This document shows positions 43,781 through 54,995 of a stretch of 64,000 bases of DNA, piece after piece. The position numbers and the translations under genes are program-made. The notes under the pieces were generated by a model. The model was given only the letters and a program-made list of their open reading frames with translations, did not search any database and was not told the DNA's origin. Positions within the stretch are counted from its first letter, which is position 1, and each line of letters starts with the position of its first letter. Source of the stretch: Carnegiea gigantea (lineage: Eukaryota; Streptophyta; Magnoliopsida; Caryophyllales; Cactaceae); the NCBI GenBank assembly GCA_029747015.1, contig JAKOGI010000007.1, positions 950,001 to 1,014,000 of the forward strand, written 5' to 3'.

Positions 43781-46358
43781 GAGACTTTAAAAGCCGTCGA
43801 GTGTCCTAATAGTTTAAGTTTATTCAGAAGAAGCTAAATTTTCTAACACTATATATTATAGTTAATGCTATCTAACTCTTCATTGGTAAACTAATCACAA
43901 ATCATAGTTTAATTGCCATATCTGAAAGCATATATTTAAAAATGAACATTAGGCATATTTTTAAATAATTAAATTGTCAAAAACTCCATCACTCAAGTGG
44001 TATGATCGAAAATTTCGCTAAGCTAATAATCATCACATATGAGTATGAATTAGGAATTTCTATAATTTAATGACTGTATTTTCCCATAAAATGAAACTTA
44101 TGGAATACACAATTTGTTACACTAATTAACACATCTAGAAATATCATAAAGATATTTGGCTTTGATCATGTAAAATAAATTTACATGAAGTTACATAAAA
44201 TGAATTTATGTAGTCATTAATATGTCATTTAATGATCTATTTAATGACATACCACATAAAAAGGAATTACATGTAGTAATTATGTGGGACACATCCATAT
44301 AATGTTACTGACCTTAATCAAAGTTAAACGAATTCATAAAATTTGTCTATTTAGAGATGTAATACATTATTATACATCAGGCCAAAAGTTCACATTTAGT
44401 CATGTAAAACACATTTACATAATTTTTTATTTTATATGAAACTCTTATTACTAAAACAATTTGTTTATTTTTCTCGATATGTAACACGTAGTTATACATC
44501 ATGCCTTTTAAAATTCTATGTCATCATTACATATGGATGTGAATTTAGGAGTTTTCTTAACATAACTCCATAGAATTTCCTTAAAGGTTTGTTAAGCTAA
44601 TTAGCATTTCAGTTTAGTGACTATATCATAAAAATATTCACCTTAATTAGGCAAAATATATTTACATAAGTTTTATGAAACTAATTCATAAAAAAAACTT
44701 AGGATATAATAGAAAGTTATATTTCAACTTCAACATTCCATACTATTGATAATAATAATATGAAAATAAAGGCCAAAAATATCACTCATAACAAAGATAA
44801 TGACCACTTTCAACATATAAAGCAAATTTATATAATTATAGGAGCAAGCATTTATCGGCCCAAAACACAAAAACTAGCTGAACAGTATAGAGAAAATTGT
44901 CCAAGCCGGCCCAAAAAGAAAATTCAGGCCCTTTCAAAAGGGAGCCCAATCGGGGCCACTTTTTGTAAGTGAGAGCCACTCACTTGCTCTCTCCCTAGTC
45001 CTAATCTTTCGGTCTTTACCCTCTCTCTCCTCTCCATCTAGCTCTTGACCTCTCTCTCTCTCTCTCTACTTGGTCTCTTCCCTTCTCGGCCTACTTCGCC
45101 GCCATGATTAACCCTCTCCTTCTGGGTAGCCATGGTTACCGAGGAGACCTGTGCACCACCAGATGATGAAACCCCCTTCGCCAAGTGATGAAACCCCCCT
45201 TCTAACCCTAGATTCCAGCTTCCCCGATCAAAACACGTGACATTATCGTATAGATCGGCTAAAGCCGAGTCTAACGGCATGCCCCACACGTCTAACTCGC
45301 CACTAAGGTGGTGGTGCGTGGCGTCACGCGCCGTCAAATGATGGTTTATGGGCTTCTTTTGGTCGGCATTGAGTAGATCGGGGGTTACGGAGATGATTGG
45401 AGGAAAGAGGATGCCAAAGTGTCTTTCGTCGGCGGCGCATGATGCACACGCGCCACCCCTCCGGGAGGTTTCTGATGGTATGTTCATATCTGAGTCTTTT
45501 CTACTCTTTTCTTTTTTTTTTTTTATTGGGTCGAGCTGGAGGTTTCGAAGACCACTGAGGCTTCGGCGGGCCCACCACCATCGGGATCAGAGTTAGGGTT
45601 TTCAGGGCTGGTCGAATAACGGAATGTCCTCAGGTTGAGTTTTCCGGGCAGAGGGCGATTTAAGAGGTAGGGTCTTGGGTCCTAAACATAAACGAATTGC
45701 CTTGCTTAACAATTAATTACACATAGTAATAGACAATCAATCTGGGCATGATCTTGATCAACGCATAATCAAAAAAAAAAAAAAAAAACATGCTTGTAAA
45801 GTATAAACACTTTGAGCATGAATTTTGTCTAATATTCCAGATTCATGATGAGCATATCATCAGTCATAAAAATATCATTCAGGGCATAGGAACATAACAT
45901 CCATGAATTTCCTCGGCTAAGATTTTCAATCTTTTAGTCGATTCAGGGCATCATAATCACAAAAACATGCTATTAACATAGTGGAGTGCATAATCAGTTT
46001 CAACCATTGGTTACGACTAACTGGGCACGACTTAGCATCTTTAAGCATGAATCTGATTGCTCAATTTTTCGACCATTGGTTATCAGTCTCAAAATCGATT
46101 CTTTTTGGTAATATGTGACTAGCTGGGCACACAAATTTCACAAGGCATGAACATTCATGAATCTGACTTATTAAAAAAAAAACTCAATTTGTTGTTGATT
46201 CTGGACAAACAGACACAGAAGCATGCTATTAATTTGCATAATTACGAAAATTAGGCAATTAATCATATAGTCGTACTCTTAAAACAAGCACGGTTGGTAT
46301 TCAGATCTTTAAACGCATTAAACGGGACTAGTCTGATCAGTCCAGGCTCTAATACAGC
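43781..46358 (-). other. Leader-like non-coding part of the older copia element
   Basis: The stretch lies between the gag remnant and the LTR at 46359. It is AT-rich to about 44980 and then has a CT-rich run (45040-45070) and a GC-richer part to about 45650. A 149-codon minus-strand frame at 45038-45487 matches no family I know and is low-complexity at its end. GGCTCTAATACAGC at 46346-46359 is a mutated primer-binding site. Confidence 0.5.
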
Positions 46359-46657
46359 TGTTAGACAAATAGGATTTACCTGGATTATGGAAATTGACTG
46401 TCGAAAATAGCCTACGTCGATACTGAATGTGAGGCGGCTACCAGAGTCGCCTTTAGAGTTCACATCCTAGACCCGAAATCCCAGTGGATGATTGGGTAGC
46501 CGTGAGGGGGGAGACGAGAGTATGTGATTTCTGTATCACGTGTGTAATCCTAATTGATCTCCTAAAACCTCCTTATATAGGTTGGAAGAACGATAAGGGA
46601 AGCCGCCCTAAACGACCTTAGTGACCGTCGAACCTAAAATATTAGGCCAGGCCAACA
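46359..46657 (-). repeat. 5' LTR of the older copia element
   Basis: The minus strand begins TGTTGGCCTGGCC and ends TGTCTAACA, followed by the decayed Met-tRNA primer site. A TATATAAGG-type core promoter reads at about 46573-46580. The opposite LTR was not found. Immediately right of it, the duplicated host block resumes at CCAATTATTGCTAG. Confidence 0.7.
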
Positions 46658-46659
46658 CT

Positions 46660-47470
46660 TCCAATTATTGCTAGTCTTGTCGACAGCTTTTGGAATGAAC
46701 GAACCAGCTTTCAATCACCAACTTAAATGGCATATATTTAGTTTCGAAACAGACAAGTGCAGCAACAAACCCAGGTGTCAACATTCGGTTTAATGGTCGT
46801 ACACCTTAGGCTTTCCCTCGTACATGTTAGTCGTGGCATGCACCATACTTGAAATGAAAAGTATCCAAGGAGATGGACCATTACTCATTCACCCCAAATC
46901 ATGGGTTCATGGAAGATGCTACCATCAAGAATCCCCGCAGTGGGTGTATGCATTTGCATGTCTCTCATCAACGGTCCCTCTCGAGAGCGACCTCAGAAAG
47001 CTAAGGACTAAGGAGGAAGGAGGAACCCCGTGTTTGTGTACGAACAAACCAACTGGCGACTCGGGACGCATGTTTCTAACCTGCTCACGAGATAATTCGA
47101 GGCTTACTTTTTCGGCCCGTGAAGGCACAGGTAAAAAAAATTTGTACGACATGAAGTGAATAAAATTCCATAATCAATATTCAAATATCATCTCAATTAA
47201 AAGTTCAAGCTTATAGTTAAAAGTTTGAGACTAAATTTATACTCTAACATAATTCTTCACGCGAATATCTTTTGGACTTAAAATATAGATGCTGCAAATA
47301 CTATCCCTACAGTTCGCAATAAATCAATACGGAAAAAGACTCTGATACCATATTCAAATACCAACTCAACAAAAAACTTAAACCCATAGTTGAAAGTCAA
47401 AGACTCTGATACCTGTCATTATTGTGCAAGTCTAAGTAAGAGTGAAGCCCATAAGTGAAAACTAGGAGAG
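46660..47470 (+). repeat. Segmental duplication, right copy (partner 140-1780)
   Basis: Collinear with 140-900 and 1700-1780, lacking the (TA)n and LTR insertions of the left copy. Confidence 0.75.
46880..47140 (+). pseudogene. LIKE-COV exon fragment, heavily decayed
   Basis: CACCCCAAATCATGGGTTCA onward aligns with 388-620, but the KHPR motif is now KNPR, the lysine-glutamate codon pair is changed and several indels follow. Its parent is recognisable only through the other copies. Confidence 0.6.
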
Positions 47471-47744
47471 TACGATTTCCGCCGTAGCCAACCCATAGTG
47501 AGCGACATGCAGCAAAGCTTGTCTCCTTTCATTTGGCTTCTCGTGTTGGAACTGCCTCTTTTTTTTAATATAAATAATTGATGTAAAACGATCTCCACAT
47601 TGTTGAGTTAGATGCTTTTTTGCGTATAAATTGCAATTTAATTTTTTAACAATTTGATAATGTGGAACAATTTCAAGTACGATGGGATTTATCTTACTCT
47701 GGATGATTTGATTGCCATAAGGCATGGAGAGGTACTATTCTTTT

Positions 47745-48846
47745 TTTGCGGGGATCATACAAGCTGATGGTAGTTTGACAATTATCACGTATATTTCTTT
47801 ATTTTCCTTTTTCTTTGCCAATAATTGATATTACAATTTCTGTTAAATTTCAATAGGAAATTTAAGAATCAACTTTGACTTTGTTGTCAATTGATTATTG
47901 AAAAATAATCAAAGCACTATTGCTTATAATAGCTAGTTTTGAGAATCAAAAGTTCGCTAATTCAAAAAATTATAATAATTTACTAACCCTTTTAAATTGT
48001 AAAGTTTGCCTATTGAACTCATTTCTCTTTATATGAATTATATAAACATTAAAAAACGCACCAAGTATGGAATTTGCACTAATTTTAGTTATTCCCTTTG
48101 TCTCATAGACTCATAGTCATTATCAAATATAGGAAAAAGGTGAACATAAATTTTAAATTTAGGGCAAGGCTACTACATCAAATCTCCTATATCTCTTCTA
48201 ATTGTTGAATTTTGGGGGTATTGAATTGTGAAAATAAATTTTAAATGGATTTATACTGTTCATATATATTTTCAATGAATAGAACCACTGAATGTATTTA
48301 GAAAAGCAAACTTCGACAATATTATGGAAGATGGACTAGAGAAATAATGATCTTTGGCATTAAGTATGGAACGAAGGGACTAGAACTGGGACATAAGTTG
48401 GGTTGGGGAAGCCCACCCAGTTGAACCGAGGATTAATGCGTCAAAGCTAGTGGAACAACACCCCCTTTTTTGACGATTTTAGTGGATGGGGCATAGCAGG
48501 TCAGGTTGTGGGTTGACGCATTAACCATTTTAGTTACACTGTAACATTATTAAAATTCGTTTGATCTGAAACTTACCCTATGTTGCAAAAAAAAGAGGAT
48601 TAGATTTGGTGTGAGACAGATATGGTGGACCTGGGCTGAATCGGCCTAGGCCTCAACTCTGGAAGGAAGTATATTTTAGTTTGCTCAAACAATCTTAGCC
48701 AAATCCCCCCACCCCCAACCAAAAAAAAAAAAAAGAAAGATCAGGAAAACCCCCTCTATATAAAGCCATCAAGTTTGCAGCACACTTGAACCACCCAACT
48801 CACAAATAGACCAGGAAAGGAAAGAGAGGAAAAAGAAAAAACCCTC
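47745..48846 (+). promoter_or_regulatory. Copied DUF26 upstream region with TATA box at 48757-48764
   Basis: It aligns with 11355-12455 through most of its length (for example GCTGATGGTAGT, CTAGAGAAATAATGATCTTT, TAAAGCCATCAAGTTTGCAG). TATATAAA sits 90 bp before the ATG at 48847. The preserved promoter faces the CACTA element. Confidence 0.7.
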
Positions 48847-48909
48847 ATGGCTTCATCTTTTCATTTCGCGGTTGCAAATCCGGTGCTATTTTTCGTGATC
48901 GCTTGTTCT
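48847..48909 (+). pseudogene. DUF26 remnant: signal peptide only
   Basis: Twenty-one codons, MASSFHFAVANPVLFFVIAC and a serine, remain; similarity to the intact gene ends at 48909, where transposon sequence begins. Reading on, the frame continues into the insertion and stops at TGA 48970-48972, which would give a 41-residue peptide with a hydrophobic start. Both Gnk2 domains are gone. Confidence 0.85.
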
Positions 48910-49814
48910 AAAGAGCACGTGGGTCCGTGGGACTGCTTCTCCGATGAAATTCCGACGGAATTGGACGGCTGACGAACACATCCGTCTGATGCAACCAAAA
49001 ATTCGCAATTTTCAAATTTTTTTTTTTCCGGATTCCGTCGGAACCCGTCGAAATTTTTAAAATTTATTTAAAAAATAAAAAATATAGTACCGAACTATAA
49101 AAATATTTTTCAATGTATCTAATCCACAATGAATTCTCATGATGGACGTTTAATTAATATTAGCATTAAATTATGCTTCATTAATTAAAAATTATATTCT
49201 TTAACAACAAAGTACAAAATTGAGAGTAAATTATCATCCTAGCAAACTAACATTAATATAACAAACTAACTATATAAACTATTAAATTTACATAGTTACA
49301 TGCAAATCAATTATACAAATTATTAAATTCAATATATTTAATTAACAACAAATTTATACAAATTACATATGAAAAAACCTTATCAAAAAGTCGACGAAGA
49401 ATAACGGCGAGAGGAGGTGATGGCGGCAACCGGCAGTGGGGCGATGGCAAGTGGCGGTGCTCCCTCTCCCTCTATCTCTCTCTATTTTACAAAATGAGCA
49501 ACGAAAAAATGAAACGAAGAGCTAGTTTTATAAGAGAATGTCTGATGGAATATGCCGTCGCAATTCCGACGGATTTTTCCGTTGGAAAATTCAAAAAAAA
49601 TTCAAAATTTTGAATTTTGAAAATTTTGAACTTTTTAATATTTTTTGGCGGAAATTCCTCAGAAGTTCCGTCGGAATTCGTCGGATTCCGACGGAAAATA
49701 GGTCCGTCGGAAAATCCGTCGGTATTCAAGCGAATTTTTCTAAATCCGTCGAAATTCCGTTGGAGATTCCAACAGACTAATTTTCCGTTGGAATAAGTCG
49801 AATTTTTAGTAGTG
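48910..49814 (+). mobile_element. CACTA-type non-autonomous element replacing the DUF26 coding region
   Basis: The right end reads TTTTTAGTAGTG (reverse complement CACTACTAAAAA), a CACTA terminus, with dense CCGTCGG/CCGACGG subterminal words on the inner side. The middle matches 21950-22400 in order. The left end lacks a CACTA terminus, so the element or the gene lost sequence there. Beyond 49814 the DUF26 3' flank resumes (matching from about 13486), so roughly 950 bp of the gene are missing. Confidence 0.8.
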
Positions 49815-49854
49815 AAAACTACTTTTTGTAATATTAATCTTATTATCTTGACAA

Positions 49855-49926
49855 TTTGTTGTCATCTAGCGGTTAGGATGTCTAGTTTTCACCTAGGAGA
49901 CACGAGTTTGATTCCTGGCAACAAGA
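49855..49926 (+). pseudogene. tRNA-Glu-like pseudogene behind the third DUF26 remnant
   Basis: TTTGTTGTCATCTAGCGGTT, the loop TTTTCACC containing TTC, and GAGTTTGATTCCTGGCAACA follow the plant tRNA-Glu(TTC) plan. Acceptor pairs 2 and 3 and the T-stem are damaged. Its position matches 13519-13592. Confidence 0.75.
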
Positions 49927-50083
49927 ATTGTGCTTTTATTTTTCAACAACAAAGATAAAGAGAGCAACATCTGCCAAGTAAATATTGTTGATATTTGATT
50001 CTTGGCAACAAGAATTGTGTTTTTATTTTTTAGTGACAAAGATAAAGAGAGCAACATCTGTTAAGTAAATATTGTTGATATTT
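49910..50083. repeat. 87-bp tandem duplication starting in the tRNA 3' end
   Basis: The phrase GATTCCTGGCAACAAGAATT at 49910 recurs as GATTCTTGGCAACAAGAATT at 49997, and the following sequence (AAAGATAAAGAGAGCAACAT, AAGTAAATATTGTTGATATT) also repeats. The remaining 50084-50367 holds nothing recognisable. Confidence 0.85.
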
Positions 50084-50367
50084 GACATCCACACAAATAT
50101 ATATTTTTTTACCCAACAGCTTTGGTTTGGATGTCAAAGTAATTAAACAATGCTAAAATAATGTGTATCAACATTAGCTTTATTTATCTGTATGGATACC
50201 TTCTCGATTCTAAAGGATAAATGTACTCATATCAGCAGAGGTCTTGCCATCAGACAGGAAAAATCATGAATTGAATACTAAGCATGAAGCTGCATTGATA
50301 CCAGCAGGCGCCAAATAATCACATTGACATTGCCTGTACCCTTCTCCTCCTAATTTCCTGGCATTCT

Positions 50368-50985
50368 TGTTAGGAATTAATATCAAAGTAACAGTATAGC
50401 GTAAGCGATAGGATGAATTAGAAATTCAGAAATCAAGTGAATAACAGAAAACAGAAATAAGAAGACAAGAGATTTAACGTGGAAACCCAAATCGGGAAAA
50501 AACCACGGACGGCGACGGCACACCGACAAATTTCACTATGAGCAGAGTAGTACACCACAATCACTTCAGTGATTAAGAGCAGAATTACAATCCTCTCAAT
50601 TGTATTCTCTCACAAATAACCTCACTCTCTCAATGTGTTTTCTATACTGGAGTTATTTAGATCCTAGGCTTGACCCCCTTTATATAGGGTCTAAACAGTA
50701 GGGTTTTCCCTTTAAAGTAGAACCCTAGCCGCCAGGAGGAATCCCCCTCGAAGACAGAAACCCTAGCCGACATCCGAAAGAGGCGGCGAAAAGACACGTG
50801 GCACGACCGTGCCACGTGGCACGGTCACCCAGTGCCACATGGCACGACCGTGCCACCTGGCACGGCACCCCCGTGCCAATTTTCTGCCTCCCTCGGCTTG
50901 GTGCTCCTTCGTCGTGGCGCGTCCGTGTTCGCGCAGCGTCGTCCCACCGTGCCGATACTCGAATTTTGGGCCATAAAACCCAACA
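50368..50985 (-). repeat. Deleted copia, 3' LTR
   Basis: It contains at 50799-50878 a dense array of GGCACG/CGTGCC palindromes. TTTATATAGGG near 50680 is the reverse of a TATATAAAG-type core promoter. Confidence 0.92.
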
Positions 50986-51085
50986 ATCTCCACCTTGGAC
51001 CAAAATCTTCAATGTTCAACTTTCCGTCGCCGTCGTCTCCCCCCAAAGGGTGATGCCCCCTATGGGGCTATGCCCCGCAGGGCCC

Positions 51086-51952
51086 TCAAAAACTGCGAAT
51101 GCCAACTAAGTCCAAGCAATGCTTGAATTTAGCTCTGGGAGATGACTTATATGAACTTTCCTTCATATAACCTGTCACAGTAGATGCCTGCAAGACATAG
51201 AGGCCTACTTGCCTCAAACCCTTCAGCAGAATCCTACTGCCCTTTGAGACCTTCAGAACTCCACCTTCAGCTGAATATTTGCACCCTTTGGATTCAAGGG
51301 TGCCTAACGAGATGAGGTTACGCTTCAAGTCAGGAACATGATGAACATTCGATAAGGTCCTGACAACACCATCATGAGTCTTGATTTTAACAGTACCAAT
51401 TCCAGTTACATTACATTGGGCATTATTGTCCATGTGAACAACAGTTGAGTCAACTGGATCATATGTTGAAAACCAGTCCTTGTGAGGACACATATGATAG
51501 GTACACCCAGAATTAAGAATCCAATCAACATCACTCCCCCCTTCAGTAGAGGTAGCAAACAGAACGTCCCCATCTGACTCAGACTCTACCACACAGTCAG
51601 CAGTAGCAGTTTTACCCGTTTCCTCATTCTTGTTCTTTAGCTTCCAATAATTAGCCTTTATGTGACCCAATTTTTTGCAAAAGTGGCAGGGTTTATTAGC
51701 ATGAGGATTTCTTGATTTAGAACGGCTCTTCCTATTACCGTTTCCCTTCTTCTCAGTTGTCCTACCCCTAACAGCCAGCCCTTCACCCTGGTCAGCATGA
51801 ATGTCATGGTCAAACTTTTCTTTTGAAAGAAGGTTAGCCTTGACATCTTCAAACGATAGTATCCGTGTTACTATACAGCATGATTTCTTTAAAGTGTTTA
51901 TATGAAGGGGGTAGTGAGACAACAAGCAAGATGGCTTTATCCTCATTATCAA
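51086..51952 (-). pseudogene. Deleted copia: gag end, zinc knuckle and protease
   Basis: The frame covers ILSFEDVKANLLSKE, the zinc knuckle CHFCKKLGHIKANYWKLK (last cysteine replaced by tyrosine) and the protease site WILNSGCTYHMC, where the catalytic aspartate of D-S-G is asparagine. The GAG-pre-integrase start is followed by a stop just inside the polypurine tract. Both zinc binding and proteolysis should be lost. Confidence 0.88.
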
Positions 51953-52418
51953 TTTTTACATCCAGATTTTCCAAATCAACTAGAATTGAATTGAAATCAT
52001 TCAGATGTTTCTGGACAGGCGTACCTTCAGCCATACGACAGGTGTACAACCTTTCTTTTAGCTTGATCTTATTGGCTAGACTCTTTGTCATATATAGTTC
52101 TTCTAGCCTAGCCCAAAGGTCAACAGCAGTTACCTTATCAAGAACCTCGCGGAGCACGTGAGGTGCCAGACATAGTTGTATGGCTGAAACTGCCTTCAAC
52201 TCCAGTTCCTCCCATTCCTCATCTGTCAACTTCCCACGCCTTTTCTGCTGATCCTCAGCCACTTTTCATCCGTTGTGCCTGTAGGTTTGACGTGAGGTCC
52301 CTGCAGGACCTTCCACAGCCCGTGCTGGATGAGGACCGCCCTCATCTGCACCTTCCAGAGATTAAAGCTAATCTCCCCGTCGAATTTCTGTATGTCCACC
52401 TTCATGATTGAAGACATC
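51849..52418 (-). pseudogene. Deleted copia: N-terminal gag
   Basis: MSSIMKVDIQKFDGEISFN begins the gag at about 52417; a shift near 52260 leads into EDQQKRRGKLTDEEWEELEL, which continues through LWARLEELYMTKSLANKI (UBN2-type gag). A further shift near 51860 joins the next frame. Confidence 0.85.
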
Positions 52419-52428
52419 CTACAACCTC

Positions 52429-53059
52429 GCTCTGATACCACTTGTTAGGAATTAATATCAAAGTAACAGTATAGCGGAAGCGATAGGATGAATTAGAAAT
52501 TCAGAAATCAAGTGAATAACAGAAAACAGAAATAAGAAGACAAGAGATTTAACGTGGAAAACCCAAATCGGGAAAAACCACGGACGGCAATAGCACACCG
52601 ACAAATTTCACTATGAGCAGAGTAGTACACCACAATCACTTCAGTGATTAAGAGCAGAATTACAATACTCTCAATTGTATTCTCTCACAAATAACCTCAC
52701 TCTCTCAATGTGTTTTCTATACTGGAGTTCTGGAGATCTGGAGTTATCTAGATCCTAGGCTTGACCCCCTTTATATAGGGTCTAAACAGTAGGGGTTTTC
52801 CCTTTAAAGTAGAACCCTAGCCGCCAGGAGGAATCCCCTTCGAAGACAGAAACCCTGGCCGCCATCCGAAAGAGGCGGCGAAAAGACACGTGGCACGACC
52901 GTGCCACGTGGCACGGTCACCCAGTGCCACATGGCACGGCACCCCCGTGCCAATTTTCTGCCTCCCTCGGCTTGGTGCTCCTTCGTCGTGGCACATCCGT
53001 GTTCGCGCAGCGTCGTCCCACCGTGCCGGTACTTGAATTTTGGGCCATAAAAACCAACA
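52429..53059 (-). repeat. Deleted copia, 5' LTR and primer-binding site
   Basis: The LTR is 52443-53059. TGGTATCAGAGC on the minus strand (52429-52440) is the Met-tRNA primer site. The GGCACG array at 52890-52952 is shorter than that in the partner LTR. Confidence 0.92.
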
Positions 53060-53754
53060 ATTCTTTTTCTCCTTCTTCACATAATCACATGCACATTCCT
53101 GCCCATCCGGGACATCTGCAGGCCTGTATGAAGGAACGATAACACAGATGATGACTAACTAGACATGAAATGTCCATAGCGCAGGCTTACATTGAATACT
53201 ACAAAAGTAAAACAGAACAATGCGATGAAGACAGCCGTGAGAACACCCAACTCAGCACAATCAATATTCAATGCTGAACTTTTGCCCCCCTTAAGCAAAT
53301 TAATGCTTACTTCTGGAACCTCTGAAGTACAGCAATGTCATAAATAGCAGTAAGGATTAATCCCCCCCCCCCCCCCAAAAAAAAAAAAATAGCATCCTAT
53401 GATTCTAACAATGCAAGATTCCATGCTCTATATAGGCTGTGATTCCGTTTGAAAGTTGGCCACCATTATATAAGCTTTGCTTTCAATTTTTTCTTGTTCA
53501 ATGTAAGGTGAGTGTTGATTAGTTGATTGTGTGGTTCTTAAGTACGCAAAGAGATTTTCTGAGTAAACCAGAGAGATTGATAAAATGAAGATCATAAAAT
53601 ATACTCTTTGGTTCATTGATCACTCGGGTCCTGGAAAACCATTGTGTAATTCAGGAGGAAAATTGAGAAACCTCGTATGCAATCCAGGAAGCAAACTTAC
53701 CGGCATCCAATTCTGTCCAGTACTGTTCAGTTCCATCATGAAAACCTTAGAAAT
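53060..53754. other. Intergenic stretch
   Basis: No gene recognised. A C-run/A-run (53363-53388) interrupts it, and the last 100 bp may be decayed LIKE-COV exon sequence. Confidence 0.5.
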
Positions 53755-54021
53755 ATGATAATTTTTCTTGCCAGCTCAGGAGATATTATGAGGCCTAATC
53801 TTTCAGTCCGTGAAGGCATAGGTAAGATGGCTGCCAATTTCCTTACTGGTGGAGTTTACATATACATGGTAAAACATGAAATTTTCTGATTTGTGGTAGT
53901 CGACTTTGAGGCAGAAATAGTAATCTCGGGAGGCATTTCAATACCTCAGATACTGACTACGGTAGACGCACGAGTCTTGCGTTCAAGCAGATCCGGAGAT
54001 TTTGGTGGTGTATCAGTTTAA
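53755..54021 (+). pseudogene. LIKE-COV last two exons with intact intron
   Basis: The exon to 53821 reads FLASSGDIMRPNLSVREGI; GT at 53822 to AG at 53914 bounds a 93-bp intron; splicing gives REGIEIVISGGISIPQILTT and a stop at TAA 54019-54021. This matches the LIKE-COV family C-terminal region. Upstream the exon decays within 20 codons (VPTNHLY is lost), and the membrane-spanning exons are absent. Confidence 0.78.
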
Positions 54022-54418
54022 TGTCAGTATCGCGCAGAGGATTAAACGTTGGAGGCGAGTGAGAAGATCTCAAAAAAGGGTTGAAGCAAAAGCACACAGA
54101 ATCCAAGTAGTAAATATAGTTAAAATAAATAAGATCCATTTTGCCTTGGGTTCTTTGAATCTTGATTTTCAGATCAATGGAGGCACCTCCAGTGATGTGC
54201 AATAACTGGGTATTCTTTTTGTCAATTGTAATAATTGATTAGACATAGGTGGAACAGCATGCCACTGTTTAGTTTGTATCGGAGATCTTTTATTTTTTAC
54301 AAAAATTGGGATATTGGAGAGAATGGTTAGTTACTTATGTGGTTATGTCCTATCTTGCTGTGGTAGTTGGTAAAATTCCGACGGTTGGAGCGTGTTCCTT
54401 TTCTTTTCGAAATCCCAT

Positions 54419-54842
54419 CCCCTGTTTGGCAAACAGCTATTAGCTGTTTGATGTTTATGTTAGCTGCTAACTATTAACTGTTTGAATTAGCTGTTTATAT
54501 TATTGTTTGAATTAGCTATTTTTAGAAAAAGTGTTTGGTAAAAACTAGTTGTTTCTAAAAAATATATTGGTAAATTTTCATTTATGCCCTTATTTATGAA
54601 TTAGTTTTTAATGAGATGTGTGTAATTTTTCCAAACTCATGGACAATTATGTCATTTTCACAAAAAACTCTTCTCAAAAGGCTAATGGGAATACCTTTTT
54701 CAAAAAGAACTTTTTGGAGCAAAACAGCTATTGCAAACAGCTCTTTATCAAATATCATTTAGTTATTTAATTTGGTCAAAACAGCTAAAATCCTCCCAAA
54801 CAACTATTTTCTCCAAACAGCTGTTGTTACCAAATACCCCCA
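54419..54842. mobile_element. MITE-like insertion with CTGTTTGG ends
   Basis: The left end CCCTGTTTGGCAAACAGCTA and the reverse complement of the right end, GGGTATTTGGTAACAACAGC, form imperfect inverted ends, and AACAGCT words recur inside. The duplicate block at 60100-60300 lacks this sequence. No exact target duplication was read, perhaps because of a deletion at the insertion point. Confidence 0.6.
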
Positions 54843-54995
54843 CAGTGTGAACCAAAAACAACATGTTCAAAAATTTAAAAAAAAAGAGAACTTTATACAT
54901 AATGCCACTCTGTCAGAGCTCTTTTTCAGTTAACTTTGCCAATTATTTGCCCGTTTTGAGAGAGAACAACAACATTTGTCCTCTATTATCAACGC

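Larger units (their letters stand above)
50368..53059 (-). mobile_element. Copia element with pol deleted, minus strand
   Basis: LTRs at 52443-53059 (5') and 50368-50985 (3') are about 617 and 618 bp and begin TGTTGG on the minus strand. ATTCT flanks both sides (50363-50367, 53060-53064). The interior is only 1457 bp: primer site, gag, and a protease/GAG-pre-integrase scrap, then directly the polypurine tract CCAAGGTGGAGAT. Integrase, reverse transcriptase and RNase H are absent. The LTRs differ by about a dozen substitutions plus a 13-bp insertion and an approximately 19-bp deletion. Confidence 0.94.

Noticed and set aside
45038..45487. 149-codon minus-strand frame as a possible gene
   Set aside because: It ends in low-complexity RER repeats, matches no known family, and lies in the leader of an old copia element.
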